38,176 bases of DNA from an uncultured Verrucomicrobiales bacterium. Its GTDB lineage: Bacteria; Verrucomicrobiota; Verrucomicrobiia; Verrucomicrobiales; Akkermansiaceae. The notes under the pieces are model-generated. The model saw only the letters and a program-made list of their open reading frames with translations, made no database searches and was not told the DNA's origin. Positions 35,441 through 38,176 of this stretch are shown one piece after another. Numbering within the stretch: the stretch's first letter is position 1; each line of letters starts with the position of its first letter. The stretch lies in assembly GCA_937951675.1 (NCBI GenBank), contig CALFBI010000026.1, positions 1-38,176 of the forward strand, written 5' to 3'. The position numbers and the translations under genes are program-made.

Positions 35441-35851
35441 ATGAAACGTTCATTGGGGCTTTGGTTAGGAATGATCCTGTTTACCGTTTTTGCGGCTTTG
35501 CAGGTGAATGATATTGATCCTGATATTTACGAAACTCCTTCAAGTCTTGATGCTTTAATTTGGGTTTTTACCTACCTACTGGTCTCTTTGTCTTTCTTCG
35601 GAGTCTGGAAAGGGTGGCCAGTGAAGTGGCTGATGAGGGGAGCTGTTCTGGTTTTACTCATTCAGCTCGTGATGGCCGCCCCTGGACTGATTTCGAATCT
35701 TTCAGGGGAGGGAGAAATGATCCTCGAAGGAGCTAAGATGTCACCTCAACAACCAGAAATTGAAACGAGCCGAGAGTTCTTGGGGGCGGTGATAGGGCTT
35801 TTGGGTCTTTTTGTTGTGAAGATTTTGAAAACCAAACCGCTGCAGAAATAA
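35441..35851 (+). CDS. TMEM220-family membrane protein
   Basis: The 136-residue protein has four predicted helices and the family opening TVFAALQVNDIDPDIY with the conserved N-D-x-D-P motif after the first helix. Helices are at about 7-22, 37-57, 63-83 and 114-131. A polar loop (about 85-112) separates the last two. Function is unknown for the family. It follows the ATPase gene by 31 bases and may be the last gene of the gspE transcript. Confidence 0.75.
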   Translation: MKRSLGLWLGMILFTVFAALQVNDIDPDIYETPSSLDALIWVFTYLLVSLSFFGVWKGWPVKWLMRGAVLVLLIQLVMAAPGLISNLSGEGEMILEGAKMSPQQPEIETSREFLGAVIGLLGLFVVKILKTKPLQK

Positions 35852-35864
35852 GCCTTTGCTAGAA

Positions 35865-35882
35865 TGTGACGTTTTTGTCACA
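35865..35882. repeat. TGTGAC-GTTTTT-GTCACA palindrome upstream of porin gene
   Basis: A perfect 6+6 palindrome with a 6-base loop lies 93 bases before the porin ATG. It looks like a Crp/Fnr-family half-site pair (TGTGA/TCACA) but with 8 instead of 6 bases between the pentamers. No T run follows, so a terminator role is less likely. Confidence 0.35.
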
Positions 35883-35974
35883 AAAGACTTTTAGGTGTTT
35901 GAAAGCAGAGGTGAAATATTCCGAGCATAATTCTTACGCGATATGCGACAGAGTTATGATTAACTGAATAACAC

Positions 35975-37180
35975 ATGCAAATGAATCAAATCATTAAGTC
36001 CACTATCGGAATTTCTGCGATCTTGAGTTCTTCAGCATTCGCTGGAGGAGAAAATCAAGAAGCAGCTCTCCCTGCTCAACAACCCATTACCCAAACGATT
36101 GGTTGGGGTGATCTCCTCGATTCTTTAGGCACTCCGATCTATAAAAATAAGGAAAATCCCTTCGTGCAAGAGATTGACCTCTTTGGCCGCTTACAGTGGC
36201 AGTATGGGTATGTGGACGGTGAAGATGTCAATGGCGACGACTTCACTGAAGATCTGAGCACTTACCGTCGGAGCCGGGTGGGAGGAAAGATTAAGTTTTT
36301 GGATTATTTCACCTTAAAGACCAACATCAATGTCGTGAGTGATAACCGCTTCCGAGGTAGAGACCTTGACTGGGGGTATCAATCTTTTGATGAAGCTAAG
36401 CTGACTTTTGATCTGGGGAAAGCCGTTGGAGAAATCGGTCCACTCGAAAGTGTCAAGGTGACTTATGGTCGTCAAAAAGTGAAAGCGGGCAAAGAAGTTC
36501 ACACCTCTTCGAAAAAGATTAAAACCGTCGAGCGTTCTGCTCTTTCAAATATGATTTTCCCAGACCGTGCGACCGGACTTCTGGTCGAAACGAAGTCTGG
36601 TGGTTGGAAAGGTGCTTTAGGAGTTTATTCTAATGAAGGGTCTGACTTCATTGCAGATTGGGATCAAGGCGTGACTGCGTATGCCTCGACCTCTTTTGAA
36701 GTGAATGGAGGAGATGAAGTCCTTCTTGATTTCTACACAAATCTCGATAACGAAAACACAGACGCTTTTGGTAATAAGTGGGCTGTATCAGCTGCTTACA
36801 CTATGGAGCGAGGTCGCTTTGGTCTCGTGACAAACTTGATCGCGGCGGAAGCTGATGACTTATACTACGGTTTAATTGTTCTCCCAACTTACGAGTTAGT
36901 GGAAGATAAAATCGAATTAGTAGGTCGCCTTACTTATGCTCGTGCCGAAGGCACCGATAATTTACAGCTCAACTCCCGCTTTGTCCGAAGCGGAAACCAT
37001 GGTGGAGCCGTTAATAGCGGAAGAGGTGATGAGCATTACAGTGCTTACGCAGGTCTTAATTTTTACCTTCACGGTGATAAGTCTAAAATCATGACCGGGA
37101 TCGAGTATGATAATCTTGATACCTCAGCTGGTGATGTGAAAGCCTTGACGACTTGGCTTGCTTACCGAATGTATTTCTAA
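35975..37180 (+). CDS. OprP-like outer-membrane porin
   Basis: The 401-residue protein begins with a signal peptide (IIKSTIGISAILSSSAFAGG, cleaved after AFA). The remainder is rich in alternating strands with aromatic girdles and acidic turns: LFGRLQWQYGYVDGEDVNGD, YRRSRVGGKIKFLDYFTLKT, LTFDLGKAVGEIG, VTYGRQKVKAGKEV and a terminal strand KALTTWLAYRMYF ending in Phe, the usual outer-membrane assembly signal. The pattern RRSRVGGKIKF and GRQKV fits the phosphate-selective porin O/P family. Ion specificity cannot be stated. It is single, with its own terminator. Confidence 0.85.
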   Translation: MQMNQIIKSTIGISAILSSSAFAGGENQEAALPAQQPITQTIGWGDLLDSLGTPIYKNKENPFVQEIDLFGRLQWQYGYVDGEDVNGDDFTEDLSTYRRSRVGGKIKFLDYFTLKTNINVVSDNRFRGRDLDWGYQSFDEAKLTFDLGKAVGEIGPLESVKVTYGRQKVKAGKEVHTSSKKIKTVERSALSNMIFPDRATGLLVETKSGGWKGALGVYSNEGSDFIADWDQGVTAYASTSFEVNGGDEVLLDFYTNLDNENTDAFGNKWAVSAAYTMERGRFGLVTNLIAAEADDLYYGLIVLPTYELVEDKIELVGRLTYARAEGTDNLQLNSRFVRSGNHGGAVNSGRGDEHYSAYAGLNFYLHGDKSKIMTGIEYDNLDTSAGDVKALTTWLAYRMYF

Positions 37181-37217
37181 ATTTCTGAGAGAAATTTCAG
37201 TCTCACTAATTAGCACT

Positions 37218-37248
37218 AAGCGTATCTCTTTGGAGATACGCTTTTTTT
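37218..37248 (+). terminator. Rho-independent terminator after the porin gene
   Basis: Stem AAGCGTATCTC / GAGATACGCTT with a 4-base loop followed by a run of Ts. Confidence 0.9.
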
Positions 37249-37375
37249 ATAGATGGGGAGACGATGATAGAAAGAGGACTCATTGATTGGTGTGATAATT
37301 AAAAAATTTTGTGAAAATGACGCCTTGTTCTTAGAGAGGGGTTATGTTGTTCTCAAAGTCATAATACCATTAAAA

Positions 37376-37738
37376 ATGACACCACCTTCATTAATGATTC
37401 CCAAAGCTGAAAGGGACTGGGCGATGTTTTCCCATTTATCAACTTTATTGTCATTCTTAGGGTTGCCTTTAGTCAATATCATCGCCCCTTTGGTGATGTG
37501 GCAGATGAAGAAAGAAGAAATGCCCTTTGGTTCATCGCAAGCCAAAGAATGTTTAAACTTTCAAATCACAGCAACCTTAGCGATCTTGATTTCAATTCCT
37601 TTGTGCTTTGTTATTATTGGTTTTCTATTTTTGATTCCAATCGTGATTCTTGATCTTGTTTTCACGATTATAGCTGCGGTTAAGGCTAATGAGGGAGTGG
37701 AATACCGATACCCATTGACGATTCGATTTATCAAATAA
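37376..37738 (+). CDS. DUF4870-like (Tic20-type) small membrane protein
   Basis: The frame is open from a TTG at 37283. ATG 37376 gives 120 residues starting MTPPSLMIPKAERDWAMFSH. The pattern W-x-M-x-x-H-L at the first helix (HLSTLLSFLGLPLVNIIAPL), then MKKEEMPFGSSQAKECLNFQ and a long double helix ending ILDLVFTIIAAVKANEGVEYRYP, is that of DUF4870 proteins: three helices, an amphipathic QA.e.LNFQ stretch, and a C-terminal IKAA.G..YRYP motif. The alternative start is ATG 37394. Function is unknown for the family. No ribosome binding site is visible before the chosen start. Confidence 0.8.
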   Translation: MTPPSLMIPKAERDWAMFSHLSTLLSFLGLPLVNIIAPLVMWQMKKEEMPFGSSQAKECLNFQITATLAILISIPLCFVIIGFLFLIPIVILDLVFTIIAAVKANEGVEYRYPLTIRFIK

Positions 37739-37892
37739 AGGATCTGAAGCGCATCCTAGTCGTGCGGCTTTGAGGTCGATGAACCAACAAGCTTTGTAGG
37801 CTCTTATTACAAGAAGATTTCCCTTCAGATTTCTCTTTTCACACGGGCTTAACTGCCTATGATCCCCACCCAATCACAGGTGGTTAAAAAAT

Positions 37893-37933
37893 GGGGCTGT
37901 AGCTCAGTTGGTTAGAGCAGGGGACTCATAATC
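37893..37933 (+). pseudogene. Truncated tRNA, 5' half with CAT anticodon
   Basis: The sequence GGGGCTGTAGCTCAGTTGGT continues through AGAGCAGGGGACTCATAATC. It forms an acceptor 5' strand, an intact D-arm, the anticodon 5' stem GGGGA and loop CTCATAA. The 3' anticodon stem, T-arm and acceptor 3' strand are missing: after 37933 the sequence is unrelated. It resembles a Met or Ile2 tRNA (anticodon CAT) and cannot be functional. Confidence 0.85.
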
Positions 37934-37998
37934 TTCTCGCTAAAACTGCTAGAGACGGCTTCAAAAAACAGTTAATCAATTTATCGAAAATCTTATAA

Positions 37999-38074
37999 GG
38001 GCCTGTAGCTCAGTGGTTAGAGCAGTCGACTCATAATCGATTGGTCGTGGGTTCAAGTCCCACCGGGCCCACCA
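37999..38074 (+). tRNA. tRNA with CAT anticodon, probably tRNA-Ile2
   Basis: A 76-base cloverleaf: acceptor GGGCCTG / CGGGCCC with one G-U pair, D-stem GCTC/GAGC, anticodon stem GTCGA/TCGAT (G-U closing pair) with loop CTCATAA, T-stem GTGGG/CCCAC with TTCAAGT loop, and encoded CCA. The D-loop (AGTGGTTA) and the stretch GCAG..GACTCATAATCG.TTGGTCG closely follow the bacterial tRNA-Ile2 (lysidine-modified CAU) pattern rather than elongator Met. It lies 65 bases after a truncated tRNA copy. Elongator Met remains possible. Confidence 0.9.
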
Positions 38075-38085
38075 AGATTTTCGCC

Positions 38086-38154
38086 ACTGTCCGGTTACTG
38101 TCCGGTTTTTGGCTTCCAACCCTGTCTCGCTCTGTCCGGTTCTTGAACCGGACA
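38086..38154. repeat. Cluster of TGTCCGGTT repeats beside the tRNA 3' end
   Basis: ACTGTCCGGTT occurs twice in tandem (38086-38096 and 38097-38107). A third direct copy CTGTCCGGTT at 38132-38141 is followed after CTTG by its inverted copy AACCGGACA (38146-38154). The group begins 12 bases past the tRNA CCA. This layout resembles arm-type binding sites of a tyrosine recombinase at a tRNA attachment site, but no integrase gene is in the window. Confidence 0.6.
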
Positions 38155-38176
38155 TTTGCTTTTCTATCCCCCGCCG

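Overview
The window looks like a chromosomal segment of a marine-type member of the Verrucomicrobiota or a close PVC relative. This rests on protein character: a lipoprotein carrying an SHD1 (SLA1-homology) domain, two very large secreted heparinase-like polysaccharide-degrading enzymes, a repeat protein of the 'A..W' type, a TMEM220 homologue, an unlinked gspE/gspF pair and an OprP-like porin. G+C is moderate. Many start codons lack a clear Shine-Dalgarno sequence. Genus cannot be decided from the sequence alone.

Layout. (1) 1-1870 is a decayed accessory strip. It holds a short secreted lipoprotein, traces of a possible RHS-type gene end coupled to a small membrane protein, and a chimeric insertion-sequence scar in which an IS3-family OrfB remnant runs directly into the C-terminal third of an IS4-family transposase. 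(2) 1875-7393 has a DEAD-box helicase facing a minus-strand gene train: sufE, transaldolase, terminator, a SecD-head-like secreted protein, an M23 peptidase, RidA and TatD. (3) 7536-11081 is a plus-strand train: a CbiX-like two-domain protein, malate dehydrogenase, thiG, a P-loop kinase and a small winged-helix-like protein. (4) 11128-15288 is mfd followed by a SurA-like chaperone/isomerase on the minus strand, divergent from fumC. (5) 16830-25697 is a carbohydrate region: two heparinase II/III-type enzymes of over 1000 residues, the second with CBM6 and discoidin-type C-terminal domains and a downstream repeat protein. The asparaginyl-tRNA synthetase gene lies between them on the other strand. 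A roughly 670-base gene-free tract rich in inverted repeats sits upstream of the second enzyme. (6) 26370-31621 holds a two-helix membrane protein divergent from mnmA, a class V aminotransferase, a thioredoxin-like/SHD1 lipoprotein and trxB. (7) 31684-37738 holds gspE, gspF, a LolD/MacB-type ATPase and a TMEM220 protein, then an OprP-like porin and a DUF4870-like membrane protein. (8) 37893-38176 has a truncated tRNA 5' half, an intact CAT-anticodon tRNA (most like tRNA-Ile2) and immediately downstream a cluster of TGTCCGGTT repeats resembling recombinase arm sites, so an integrated element may begin at the right edge.

Most genes are housekeeping: central carbon metabolism (tal, mdh, fumC), Fe-S assembly, thiamine, tRNA modification and charging, transcription-coupled repair, redox and secretion. 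The accessory signal is concentrated at the two ends and in the polysaccharide region. No CRISPR array, phage module or complete mobile element is visible, and I did not find a clear new defence-type system. The most unusual items are the IS chimera, the isolated SecD-head-like protein, the SHD1/thioredoxin lipoprotein, the inverted-repeat cluster and shared palindrome near the two lyase-like genes, and the tRNA/repeat structure at the right end.
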